Part shown: positions 1 through 11,153 of the stretch, piece by piece
Numbering within the stretch: the first letter of the stretch is position 1
Layout: each line of letters opens with the position of its first letter
Assembly (NCBI RefSeq): GCF_000208865.1
Contig: NC_018393.1
Span: 558,001 to 622,000 of the forward strand
DNA length: 64,000 nucleotides
Direction of reading: 5' to 3'
From: Neospora caninum Liverpool
Lineage: Eukaryota > Apicomplexa > Conoidasida > Eucoccidiorida > Sarcocystidae
Program-made: the position numbers and the translations under genes
The notes under the pieces: generated by a model
The model's database searches: none
What the model was told of the DNA's origin: nothing
What the model saw: only the letters and a program-made list of their open reading frames with translations

Positions 1-503
1 GTAGTACTTCACGTTCCCCTTCACGAAAGAGAACCCGTTCACGTCGCACACAAATGGGCCGCTCGAAGTCCGAAGAATGTCGAACCTGGGACGGAAGAGG
101 AGGCACGCCAAATGGGGCGCCACACACAAGCAAACACAGATGCACGAAAACTGAGAAGGGACGGAGAAAGGGAGAAAAAGGCAGGAGGAGGCAAACAAAG
201 AGAGAAGCTTGGAGAAAGGGAGGAGAATGGATACTGGCGAGACAGACATGCTCGCGCATTGCGACAGTTTGTTCGAGATGCGGTCGCATGGAGACCGGCC
301 AGGCTGCCCCAAACAGGGGCAAGCGGCACAACGGTGCAAGAAACATCCCACAAGACCACAAAAACAAATACAAAGTGGAATTCCGTACGGGTGCGCACAC
401 GACATCGACACATACGGTGCGTGCTCTGACCTATCCCACCAAGATACACATTCCAATATACACATTTATAAACATATATGTACATATATGTACATATATA
501 TAC

Positions 504-537
<34 letters not shown>

Positions 538-1550
538 GGAGACAGAGATAGAGCTATCTGGCGGTTTGGACACGCGGCGCACGCACGGATTCTGAGCCAG
601 AGTTTGGTGTGTGGAACTCACGAGGGTCTCTCCCTCTCCCTCTCCGTCTCTCCCGTTCTCTCTTGGTCTCTCTCTCACCCGCAGATAATTTGCTGGAATG
701 CGCGCACGAGGCGGTAGGCTATCCACTTTTCTTGTTCAGTGAGAATCACCGGATAGCGAACCTCCTTCCCTGAGCAAAGGGGGCAAGCACACCTCGAGAA
801 ACATCACGCGCAAAAACGGCAAGAGGAGGACACGCAAGCAAAGCCTCTCTTTCCTCAGACCCACGGGCGGCTGAGGCACGCAGGCAAACAGCGGCAACGC
901 GGAGACGCACGCAGATGCTTGCAAAAACATGCGAATCCGGCCCATCTTGCGAGCGGTGGCGGGGGGCTCTGGTCCTCTCAACACATTTCTCCGCATGTCA
1001 ACTGGCGACCGAACCTTCACGAAAGTCTCAGGCTGCGTAAAGAAAGAAGAGCGTCGAGATTTCTGCACACAAGGAAACATGGGATCTGCGCGGAACCGCA
1101 GACATAGCTGTCGACCAACAGAGGCATGCGTCCATCTCTGCATGCAGATCTTTTCCTCCTTTTTCGTGCATGCACAGCATGCCCCAAGGTTGCCTCAGCC
1201 GCTTCGGCAAAATTCGTTTGCAGAACAGGCGTGGACGAGCCATGCACCTCACCGTCCGGAGAGCGGCAGACAACCCCATCGACGCTGGGACTTTTCCGCG
1301 CTTCTGCATGCGCAAAAAGAGGCCCGACCGTGTACACCTGAAAAACAACGCAGTGCGGCGTTCCTGTGTTTCATCAGACGCGTGTACGCACGCTGCAGTC
1401 GTGCATGCATGGCGCGAACACACCGCTGCATGCGCCATTCTGCCAGCGGGTAAACGCCCGAAGAACCCGACGGTGCGAATGGAAACACGACACAAAGCAA
1501 CGAGGAGAGAACTGCAACGAGGTACTTGGATTCCTAATGCTACGCAATGA

Positions 1551-1587
<37 letters not shown>

Positions 1588-2586
1588 GCATGCAAGAATG
1601 GATACCGATATTCAGAAATGTGCATACCCGTAAATAAATGCTTAAATATAAGCATATAGGTATAAACCTATATATATATATATATATATATATGGGTAGA
1701 GGGAAGGAGACACGAGGGCGAAGAATAGAGAAGGAGGTACCGCGAGCGGAGCGGAAGGCGCTTTGTAAGACGAACCTTGACGTCGGTGCCGAAGGTGGAG
1801 AGGAATTCCTCGTAGATGTATGTCCCGTCTTTTCTGACGGAGTGGACATCTGGGCAGTAAGAACTGCTGCTGTTCTGTTGCTTGCGGTAAAGCTTCTTAC
1901 ACCCGCCACCTGGAAGAGCGCAACGCACGCGGCAGCGACCTTTTCAGCACTCGAGCCGCAATGGCGGCCACTCGATCTCCACACCCACCCCTCGCAACGT
2001 AGCACGTAAATGCAGATAAATATAAGAAAAAAACATGTTCCTATCGATCTCCCTGTATATACATATATATTTAAAGTGATGCATATCTCTATATGTGAGA
2101 CACAGACAACCAAGTTCTTTATAATTGCTGATATATATATATATATATATTTGTAGATGCACGTATAGACGTCCACACACGAACATTTTCATAGCGACAT
2201 GTGTGAAGCGGCGTGCATGCGCGAAGAACGTGCTTGCGTGTGAATAGGAACCGCACCTGTGTTTTTCGGGTAGTAGATCCAGTTGTCGTGGTTGTCGGCG
2301 TCCCGGGGTTTCTCAATGAACGGCTTGTTCAGTCGCTTGTTGTTGAAAACAATGTAATCGTAGCCTTCCTCGAAATGGTCCTCCCCGCGGCTCACGCGCT
2401 CGTAATCAACGACGACATACGGCGGATGCGGAATGCCATGCTTCTGAGAAGAACAATGCACAGCCCAAACACGCATACGCCAACCTATTCCTCAATCACG
2501 TCTATACGCACATAGGGAGACGTGTATATGTACAGACATAAATGCATAAAACCAGACAGATGTCCCCATCTAGGGTGAGGCATCGA

Positions 2587-2626
<40 letters not shown>

Positions 2627-2676
2627 GACCTAGACAGATGCCCTTTTCTATACGGACAGACCTAGCGAAATGTGGT

Positions 2677-2715
<39 letters not shown>

Positions 2716-4261
2716 TGCATAAACATTTGAAGACATTCGCCTATCTACACCTGAATACAGCAATGTGGGTAAAGACGCCGACAGTTGGAGATAGAGTGCT
2801 AGGCGAGGCGAGAGTGCACGTGGGAAGAAAAACAAAAAACAGATCGCCAACCACCCTGGCCTGCAGGAGCCAGCTCACCGGCGAACGGGGCGACCGCTTC
2901 AGAAGTGCATGCACGGCGGTTCGCCATAATGCGCATGCAAATGCATAGCGCTAGATAGGTGGATATGTCACCAGCGAAATGGAAAGGAAAAGTAAAAGTA
3001 GATATGTAGATGGGGGCATATAAATCGACGGGGAACGGTCCCGACAGAATGTGGAAGTGTATAGAGAGATGCAAACAGATCACAACTCATGACGGCAGGT
3101 CTCGTGTAATTTGTGCGGTGTCCTCCAAACTGACTTTCAGCTGCTTGTAGACAAGCACCCGGTCGCGAATGATTTTCTGCTGCTCGAGGTCGTTCAACAG
3201 GATCGGCCGAAAGCGCTTGACGTAGGCGATGGCTTTGTCCAGAGGAAACCCCGTAGAGTAAAAGCAAATCAGACAATCCACGCGAGGCCACGCGGTTATG
3301 TCTTCTTCCAAAATCATCTGAGACAGGCAAAGAAGACAAATGTGAACTGCTGAGAGCGAAGCAACGAAGAAGCCGAAACGAGACGGAGCCCATAAGAGAA
3401 GCTAAGAAGCCAAGAGAGATCTACGGTCCCTGTCGTCTGGTCGCGAGACACGCACGCATGCAAGGCGTTTTCGCTCCTTTCCAGGCCTGTGTGAAAGCGA
3501 AGGCGCAGGACTCAAGAAATGAACACACCTGTTCATCGAAGACGATAATGTGGAACTCCTGCGACCTTTCGAGTCGGCTTAAAATCGCGCGCATCGGCTT
3601 GCCTGAAGAACACGCAAAGAAGCTCCCATTTCGCGATATTCACCTGTCTCGTCACCCACAACCCAACATCGAAGTGCACCTCCACTCGGAGACAAAATGA
3701 CACGAAAAACAACATATATGTATATATGTATATATATATATATATATTTATGGATGTATATATGCGTGTATGAATATGAGTGTATGCAGTTAACCAGATC
3801 CACGTGCAGCTTTGTAAATGGGATCTACAGAATATGAAACCGTGGTTTACCAGATACACGTATTCCTCTAGATGCCTACACAAGTCGCTCCTGCGGAGAT
3901 ACGCTCTTACCTCTATCCGTGCAGCTCTCACTTTTGCAACGAAACCTCCTTTACAGCCTCTCCCTGTCTCGGATCTATACAGTTACATGCACGGGTGTGT
4001 TTGGGATTAAACTCCTCAACCGTCAGATATATATGCATGTATACATATATATATATATATATATATATAGGCAGGGGTGAATGGAATGGTAGGTCGTGGA
4101 TCAAGAGTTTGGGGCTCACTGTGGGTTTTAGCTTTCATCGCGCAAACTCCTATGCTCAACTGAATGAGGCTGGACCCGGTTGAGCCGTGACTCGCCCGCT
4201 CGTCGGCCTCGCTCTGGGCGCCGCCGCCCCCCTCTTCCGCGTCTCTCGTTGGCTCCAGCAT
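1..4261 (-). CDS. VIP1/PPIP5K-type diphosphoinositol pentakisphosphate kinase, N-terminal kinase domain (8 exons, 3' part outside window)
   Basis: Minus-strand spliced gene. My exons, 5' to 3', are 4261-4120, 3602-3529, 3317-3135, 2443-2257, 1909-1776, 1337-1253, 769-679 and 85-1. Every junction has GT/AG ends and matching phase; the exons total 981 nt, or 327 codons. The joined protein follows the RimK/ATP-grasp kinase domain of VIP1/PPIP5K: IGVCAM (about 37-42), KPM (49-51), GFPLDKA (95-101), FIEKP (175-179), YIYEEF (226-231), GTDVKVYTVGP (236-246), [14 protein letters not shown] and [10 protein letters not shown] (312-321). The Asp and Asn of CDVNG are the expected metal-site residues. Family members phosphorylate InsP6 and 5-InsP7 at the 1/3 position in the cytosol. 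The family's C-terminal histidine-acid-phosphatase domain would lie left of position 1 and is not seen. The ATG at 4261 is the first in-frame Met of the first recognisable exon; an upstream exon cannot be excluded. The introns hold long (TA)n tracts. The family call is strong; exon 1 is less certain. Confidence 0.93.
503..538. repeat. (TA)n(GA)n microsatellite in a kinase intron
   Basis: About 18 bp of alternating TA run directly into about 17 bp of alternating GA, within the intron between the exons ending at 679 and starting at 85 on the minus strand. Confidence 0.95.
1554..1693. repeat. Two (TA)n microsatellites in a kinase intron
   Basis: Tracts at about 1554-1583 and 1668-1693, both in the intron between exons 1909-1776 and 1337-1253. 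Confidence 0.95.
2130..2151. repeat. (TA)n microsatellite in a kinase intron
   Basis: A 22-bp alternating AT tract in the intron between exons 2443-2257 and 1909-1776. Confidence 0.95.
2590..2713. repeat. Two long (TA)n microsatellites in a kinase intron
   Basis: Tracts at about 2590-2623 and 2679-2713, the longest in the window, in the intron between exons 3317-3135 and 2443-2257. Confidence 0.95.
4044..4069. repeat. (TA)n microsatellite in the first kinase intron
   Basis: A 26-bp AT tract 50 bp inside the intron after the first exon; a shorter, interrupted one is at about 3,716-3,750 in the same intron. Confidence 0.95.
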
Positions 4262-6033
4262 CGCATGCAGTTAAAGCTGAGACAAAAAGTGCAAAAGAAC
4301 GGAGGGAAAGGCGGAGGACGCGAGGCAGGGAGGAGAGACAGTCGAGGCTGAGGAAGTACAGGGAGAAGACGAGTCAGAAGGAAGTTAGTGCACTTGGCAT
4401 GAGAGGCGAAGGGTACGAAGCCGACGGGCGGAGGGGAGAAAAAGTGGATGAAGAGGAGAAGACCTGAAGACGGACTGGAGATTTTGAAGACGCCCCCTCT
4501 CGGGGCTACAACGACCTAAAGAGAACCGTGACGTCGCCTGTCGACTCCGCACTTCCTTCCCGATTCATGCGCGGAGCCGGCGTGAAGGGTTCAGCTTTCG
4601 GGAGCCGGCGAGAAGGGTTCAGCTTTCGGGAGCCGGCGAGAAGGGTTCAGCTTTCGGGAGCCGGCGAGAAGGGTTCAGCTTTCGGGAGCCGGCGAGAAGG
4701 GTTCAGCTTTCGGGAGCCGCCCGCCGAAGCAGAGACGGCAAGCGAACGGGTGGAACTCGACAGAGAGAGGCAAAGGACGCCTTCCTTCGCGGCTGTCGCA
4801 TAAGAGCTCTCACAATGCAGAGCGAAGCCTCGGAGACTCTCCCAACAAAACCATTTCGTGAAAACGCAGCCAAAGAAGCACCACGCGGAAGTCGACAGAA
4901 TGCGGTGTACGTACACCCAGGCAAACGCTCCCAGCTCGATCGCGGGCGTCCTTGTGTAGGTGTGTAGAAATCAGCGTGCGCTCAGATGTGGGAAACGACC
5001 AAGCAGACAACGAGGAGACTCAAAAATAGGAGCCGCGCTGGAAAGTCGCTTCTTCACTCTTCTGTTCGACAGCGTTTCAGCGAGAACGACCCCGTGTCCA
5101 GCGCGTGCTTCGCGGAGCTGCGGCTGATTGAATCCGGTGCTCGAGCCCTGAGGTCCGCAAAACAAAAAAAGTCTAGAACAAAACGTCTTCCGGAAGGAAC
5201 GACGGGGAAAGAAATCTGCTGTAATGCGCGGGTGTGGTTTTGCGCAGTTGGGACTTCAGAAGAAGTCGCGAACCAGCACACGGGGGAGCGCCGCCAGTCG
5301 AGAAAAAAAAACAGTTTTCGCCGCCTCTGGCGCTGCTGTTTGCCCTTTGAGGACGCACTGGAGAGCAATCGCGGATCTCCCGAGGAAAAGGCCGTCGAAA
5401 AATGGCAGACACGGAAAAGGAGACGAGCAAGCCGTGCGAACCTCAAGATGCCTCGCGAAAAGGAGGGACTGCTGCTCGGCTGCGCATGCGTTGCAGATCG
5501 CAAACCGAGCTGTCTCCCGTCTCGCGCGTTGAAAGCGCCAGCGAAAATCAGGAAAGGATCGATGGTCCTCGAATCGCCGCAGGGAGAAAATGCGAGCAAA
5601 TCAACAGAGAGTCACACTTCTCAGAAACACTCCTATTTCCTTCCCATACTCACTCAGAAATGCTTAAAGTGCTTTAAAATGCTCATATACAGCAATGCGT
5701 AACAAGTGTAGACCACCTGTGTACATATACGCATATATGTAATATATATATATATAAATATATTATATGTACATTTGTGTGTCGAGGAACACGCGTGGCT
5801 TTGTGAGCCTATCTCTTACACATGTATGTCGTAATTATGTGTGTGTAGACAGATAGGCATTGTGCGTATGTTTTTGTGGGCATCTCCGGCGCGAGGCACT
5901 CGTGTCGAGCTTCTTCGCGGACGTGTCTTCCTGGCTTGCCAGCAGGATTCTGTGAAAACTTCCCGTTGTCACTAAGGGCTTTTCTCCTTTAAAACTTCGC
6001 GTCTCGTTTTCCGACTATTTCTCTTCACGTACG
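4262..6033. promoter_or_regulatory. Divergent intergenic region between kinase and PGES2-like genes
   Basis: The two genes are transcribed away from each other, so this 1.8-kb stretch should hold both promoters and both 5' UTRs. It contains the 28-bp tandem repeat described separately, purine-rich sequence at about 4,280-4,460, and AT-rich sequence at about 5,680-5,790. No TATA box is evident, as is usual for coccidian genes. A 238-codon plus-strand ORF (4,986-5,702) lies here, but other frames are equally open and its composition is arginine/serine/lysine-rich without recognisable motifs. I treat it as leader or intergenic sequence rather than a gene. The promoter role is inferred from gene orientation. 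Confidence 0.6.
4571..4719. repeat. 28-bp tandem repeat, five copies plus a degenerate one
   Basis: Copies starting TCAGCTTTCGGGAGCCGGCG begin at 4591, 4619, 4647, 4675 and 4703, exactly 28 bp apart and almost identical; a degenerate partial copy precedes them at 4571. The last copy diverges after about 4719. The period is not a multiple of three and the tract sits about 330-460 bp upstream of the kinase ATG, so it is probably promoter or 5' UTR sequence rather than coding. Confidence 0.95.
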
Positions 6034-8474
6034 ATGTGGGTTGCCGCGGTCTCCGCTGCTGCGCAGAAGTACGGCGGCACCCCAGCGAGCGCCGCGGTTT
6101 CCACCTCAGACAGAGACAGGATTCCTTCTGTCCCTCGTCACTCGCAGGTCTCGAGCTCTCCAGAGTCGTCTCGTGCGTCTACGTCTCCTGTCTCTTCTTT
6201 CTCCCTTTCGTCTCCCAGTGCTAAGCGGCGGAGCCTGCGCCCTGCTCGACCCATCCCTCAGCCCAACGCGCCTTCGTTCGCCCTGTCTGCAAAGAGACGA
6301 ACGGCTGTTTCCCCTTTCGGTCTGTTTCTCTCTGCTTCTCCTTTCTCCCTGCTTCACGGAGTCGTCGCGTGTCACGCCGGCAAAGACGGTCCCCCTTCTG
6401 TTTCTTTCCGGCGCCCGCAGCCCGTCGAGAGAGGGAGTGGAGAAGGCACGATGCCTCCTCCGCCACCTGCAGCCTTCCCGCGATCCGCCAAGCCGCCAGA
6501 AACCGTCGTTGTCTCGGGGGGTCCAGATGCAACGCCTCTCGTCCGCTTCCTTCTCGCGAGTCCCAAGTCCGGGTCTGTGTGCTCTCCAGTTGCTGGGGGC
6601 GGGGATCCGGCTCCCCCTGCTGAGCTACTTCCGCTTTCTCCGCGCTTTCTCCCGAGCGACATTCGTCTACCTTCTGTCGCAGGGACCTCCGGCGACGCGC
6701 GCGTGCATGCAACTGGAAAGCCGCAGGAAAAGCGAGACAGCGAGCGCGAGGAAGACACGGATTGCCAAGTGTATCTCCTGCAATTCGAGAGCTGTCCCTT
6801 CTGTCGGAAAGTGCGCGCCTGCCTCGATTTCCTCAAGATTCCTTACACCATCGTCGAAGTCGAGCCCCTCCTGAAAAAGGAGCTCAAACCGTTCGGCTAC
6901 TCGAAAGTTCCCCTCCTCGTGATTGCGCGCCAGGCGCCTGTCGCTGCGCCGCCCGAAGCCGCCCTTGTATCTGCAGCCGCCGCGCAAATCCTGGCTCGCT
7001 GGGCGGAGGAAGACGCCACGAAGAAACCCGAGGCGCGACGTCTCTTTGCTCTTGCCGACAGCAAGGCGATCGTGCATGCACTCGTGGAACACCAGCGGAA
7101 GCAGCCGAACGCTCGCCCAGACGCACAACCGCGGAGACAGCGCGAGGTCGAGTGGCTCATCTGGACAGATCAAGTTCTCGTTCAGCTCATTGTGATGAAC
7201 GTCTACCGAACCATGCAGGTAACGCCTTGCTCACGCAAGGGATCCGAGACACGCGCCTCACGCAGGCGTGGATAGATAGATAGATTGGTAGGCCTCTTGG
7301 ATGTTGTTGTGAAGAGACAGGACCACCGACACCTCGCCACTGCCTGTTTTCGCTTTGGCTGTTCTTCGAGATCTGTCGGTTCCGTGGTTTGTCTCTCCGT
7401 GACTGTTTCTTTTTTTTTTGCTTTCGGCGTCTTCACTCGCCAGCCTTTCCTCTCGCTGTCTGTTGCATGCGCGCTGCCTGTAGGAGTCGCTCGAGACGTT
7501 TTCTTACCTCCTCACGCACCCCTCTTTCTCCTACCTCCAGCAGCTGTCAGGACGATGGACAGGCAGCGTCGTGATGCGGCTTGTCGCGCGGCAAAGGAAG
7601 AAACGCTACGCGGTACGTCCCCTCCAGTGGAACAATTCCCGCTTTTTTGCACATTCAAGAACTCGGCTGCACCCTTGCCACGCTCGCATAGAGATCGGAA
7701 GTCAGCACACAGCTCTGCGGGGGCTGGCGCAGGTGTCCGTCCATTTCCTAGCAGTTTCCAGCGAAGCCGCTGTGAGCCTGCATGTGCGCGTTTCTAGGTT
7801 CGCCAAATCTAGGGTTTTCTTTCCCCGTAATTCACAGTGTTTCCTTTCGTTTTATGTGGGGCGTCCTCGCCTGCAGGTGGATGATGTGCGGCGCGCTCTC
7901 TACGACACACTCGATGACTTCAGGCGATCCTTTGAAGAGAGCGAAACTCCGTCGTTGTTTTTTGGAGGAACCCAGCCTGACGAGGTCGACCTCGCTGTCT
8001 TTGGAATCCTCAACAGTACAGAAGGATGCACGGTAAGGGGTGTGGGCTGTGCGTTAACAATGCAGCATCGACCCAGTGTCGATTAGGAGAGACAGCGAGC
8101 GAGCGAAAGCGAGCATACAGTCGCGACGTTTCTTTTTTGCTTTCACTTGGACACCTCTAAACATCTATGTGCACATAGATGAGTAGACGGCTAGGTGAAC
8201 AACTGCATTTGTAGATAGCGAGAGTGTGAACGAGATCAAATCTGGTTTAGGGTGGACTACGGTAAACCCCTCAGGCGCCAACGGAGCGGGCACCCCATTC
8301 CTCGTCGCGGGCAGCGACCGCTTTCTTTTCCGTTTTCAGGTGGAAAAAGACATCCTCCAACACAGCTCCATTGGGCCGTGGTTAAAGCGCATGCGGCAGG
8401 CCGTAGGCCCTTCCACTGCGTTCAATCACATTCCCCGGGGACCGTCACCGTCTGCGTCTTCTCCTTTTTCTTAA
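6034..8474 (+). CDS. Prostaglandin E synthase 2-like protein (glutaredoxin-like plus GST C-terminal fold), 4 exons
   Basis: The exons are 6034-7218, 7484-7612, 7877-8032 and 8340-8474 (TAA). All introns are phase 0 with GT/AG ends, giving 534 codons. Residues 1 to about 240 are a Ser/Pro/Arg-rich extension. The glutaredoxin-like domain starts near 245 with QFESCPFCRKVRACLDF (CPFC at 254-257) and includes GYSKVPLLVI with the cis-Pro at 293. The GST-type helical part begins at WLIWTDQ (about 374) and NVYRT, and continues in exon 2 (ESLETFSYLLTHPSF), exon 3 (PDEVDLAVFGILNSTEGC) and exon 4 (IGPWLKRM). This order and these blocks match microsomal PGES2. That family binds GSH and haem, and its PGH2-to-PGE2 activity is debated in vivo. 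The Tyr that precedes the catalytic Cys by three residues in mammals is Phe251 here. The long N-terminus may be an organelle-targeting or disordered extension; the next in-frame ATG is at 6451, so the start is uncertain. Confidence 0.9.
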
Positions 8475-11153
8475 GACACGCGTGCGCTCATGGTTTCAAG
8501 CGCAGTTATCGGAGAAGTTAGGAGTGTAGGCGATGCGGCGCTGAAGATGCGAAATCGCTAAGAGTGCCCACGTTTCCGACTGTGAAGGGATGTACGAGTG
8601 TGTCTTCCTTGAAGGTTTTCTTCTAGATACGGCCTTGTCTGGGCTGCGTAGACGACACAATGGAGGGAAAGGGCCCGTGAGCGAAGTTGTGAAGTTTATG
8701 GTATCCGGCGTTGATGGTGTTAGGCACATGCCGAGGCGTCGGCGAGGCATGCATCCGTGGTGAGCCTCCATTTTCTTGGCATGGGTCGCGTTCATTCTGT
8801 GGCTGAGAGTCGTGGGCGTTTTCTCCTCGTGTCCGATGAACTCCCCCAGTTGCTCCCTGTTTTACCGTCTCTCTACTCCCTTTGCATGTTCAGATGGATG
8901 CGTTGGGCTTTTCGTCGCTGCGATCTCTCGTTTCACCATTGCTACCCATCTTCCATATAGTTGATTCCTCTCCAGGGACGTGAGGGTACGTGAGAGTTTC
9001 TTCGTTCGGGTGTGGCCGTTTTTTCCCGACAGCAGTGACGAGGAGTACGATCGAAATCTTTTTCTGCGCAGGAAAGACGGTGAATGCGTTGAGGCTTTTT
9101 CGGACGCAACGCTCGGTTGCAAAGACACTACAGGAGACGTGCACGCCGCCAGATTGTCAGCATGTGAGTGCCATTCTCCCTGCAACTCACCGTCTGTAGT
9201 GGTTATTCGCGTTCTTGCTTTCCGTCGTCGTCTGATTTCTCTTTGAATGCCTCTTCCCCATTCAAAGAACGACAACTAAACCTCGTAAGGCAGTTGTTCT
9301 GCCTCCCTGTCTCCTCTGTCCCTCTGTTTCTCTTTCATCCTTATTGTCTCTCTTCTCCGTTCTTTCTCTGGTTTTTCTCGCTTTCTCGCCGCTCATATGT
9401 TCTCCTAGTCTCTCACATTCCTTCACCGCCTGCAGGTCTGTCAGCTCCTCCTGTTGGGGGCAGAAAAAGATTGTTTTACTAATTGATGATTAGTAAGCAT
9501 TTCAATTTAATGTGTTTTCTCTTCTTTGCGCAGCATCCATTAAAAGAACGTGTTAGGTTTGATACTCTGTACCAACCGATCTAGGGGGTTCTCCTGTTTG
9601 TAAGACGGTCGATGAATGTAGTGTGGCACGCGGGGAAGGACAGGACGAACTCTGAAACAGCAGCGAAGCAGAGCGTTCGTTCTCCTGTCTGCTTTGCGCT
9701 GTTTACGGGAGTCTCTCTGCTTTTCAGACTTGGGTTTCCCCTACTACCGATCGGCACAAATATTTACCGGCCTCTGACCCTAGACAGGTGTCCGTGTTTG
9801 ATCAAACACTTTTTTGTTGTAGTCGGCAGCCTTAATCATTTTCCGCTTTTGTTATTTCCCTCTGCGAATCAGCTTGTGGCGGGAGAAAGGTATCTTTGCG
9901 AGCCGGGCAAGAGTTACGGGGGAAAATGGAGACAGACGCAGGAGATAGCTTCTAGTCTGAGCACAGAGAAGCAGAGAGCTTGGCACTTTAAGAAAGGGAA
10001 ATAATGCAGCAAGCGGACCTCTGGTTCTCTCCATTTAGGCAGGGACGAAAACGTAGGCAACAGAACGGTAGAAACCGAATACTACGGAAGCCACGAAGGA
10101 CCGATGAAAACGGCGACGCACCAGCACCACGACCGATTGAAATGATAGATGCACCCTTTGTGGCATGGGATGATAGGAGGATAGTGGAGACAAGGAGAGG
10201 AAGATACTGTATATTTGGTACCTTGGTCACGCGATATATAACTACACAACGTTATGCCAAGAAGGGTCCCGGATTACCATGATTACCGTTTTTATATTGA
10301 TACGTGGTGATCAACTGGTTCTACTTCCACCACACTTACCATCTTAATTATGCTACGTGTAGGGACAAGATGAGGATCGATAAGGAGTGCTTCCAGCTCA
10401 TGTTCACTGAGTTTGTGAAGTTGTTGCTACCGGAGTCCACAGAATGGATATTGCTTTTGCCTCTCTCCCATCCGTGGTCTCCCTTTTCGTGTGGCGGATT
10501 TTCGCCGCTCTCGCGGCCGGCGTGTTTTCCTCAACCGCGTGTTCCTTATGTTGTGCACCGGTGACACGTCTACCTTCAGTGACAAGCACCCCTTCTGCAG
10601 AAGCACGGTAAAACGTTTAACATGAAAACTGTAAGAGAGCCCTGGCAATCCAGCGAATGCAGAAACACACACGTTGATACCCCAGAAACGAAACAGGGAA
10701 CGGGCTGAGTTGCAGGGTCCACACATTGGGGACACCGATAGAATCAAGCAAAAAGAACGGTAAGTCCCGAGGGCAGAAAGGACGCGTCTCGTAGAGACAG
10801 CGGACGAACGGAGGCTGCAGCGCGAAGAACCGACACTACAGCAAGGACGCACATAACGAAGGCGTGATGACGCAAAGGCCGTATAGATCAACACCAAAAC
10901 GAAGCGAATGAGGGGAAGCGCAGGCAGTGTAGCAGATCTGAGAACCCCCCCTTCGATCGAGCAGCAGTCCAACGAGCCGCACGACATAGATGCCAAGACA
11001 TAACGTGACACAAGCAATGCATAACGAGAACGGTAGCCGGGAACACATGTGCGTCTGTTTTTGATTGTGCCAGGAGCATTAGAAATAAATTGGTACGCAC
11101 CTGTTAGCGACGAAACCAAAGGAAAGAGCAGATCCATTCCCTGGGTCTCTCAC
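8475..11153. other. Convergent intergenic region, no supported gene
   Basis: This lies between the stop of the PGES2-like gene and the last exon I can support of the minus-strand gene to the right. It should contain two 3' UTRs and perhaps missing 3' exons of the minus-strand gene. The 9,250-9,450 stretch is pyrimidine-rich. A short acidic reading frame at about 9,030-9,170 (plus) has no usable exon borders. The 10.4-11.1 kb minus ORF is Cys/Arg/Ser-rich and unconvincing. A segment at 10,254-10,324 resembles one at 22,891-22,961. Confidence 0.5.
10254..10324 (+). repeat. Diverged dispersed segment, copy 1 (mate at 22,891)
   Basis: About 70 bp beginning near CCAAGAAGGGTCCCGGATTA aligns without large gaps to 22,891-22,961 (CCAAGAAGGATCCCAGATTA). 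Similarity continues through ACC-TG-TTA and a TCA/TTCAxxTGGTT end, and it weakens in both flanks. The two sites lie on opposite sides of the assembly gap. The origin is unknown; an organelle-derived insert or an old mobile element are both possible. Confidence 0.5.

Noticed and set aside
4986..5702. 238-codon plus-strand ORF upstream of the PGES2-like gene
   Set aside because: Two other plus frames and a minus frame are open over the same stretch, there is no recognisable motif, and it lies in the expected promoter/5' UTR region.
8862..9275. 137-codon minus ORF and overlapping acidic plus ORF after the PGES2-like stop
   Set aside because: No splice borders or motifs; the position fits a 3' UTR.
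10427..11137. 236-codon minus-strand ORF as the last exon of the unrecognised gene
   Set aside because: An acceptor at 11,101 is in phase, but the intron would be only about 53 bp and the Cys/Arg/Ser-rich product looks non-coding.
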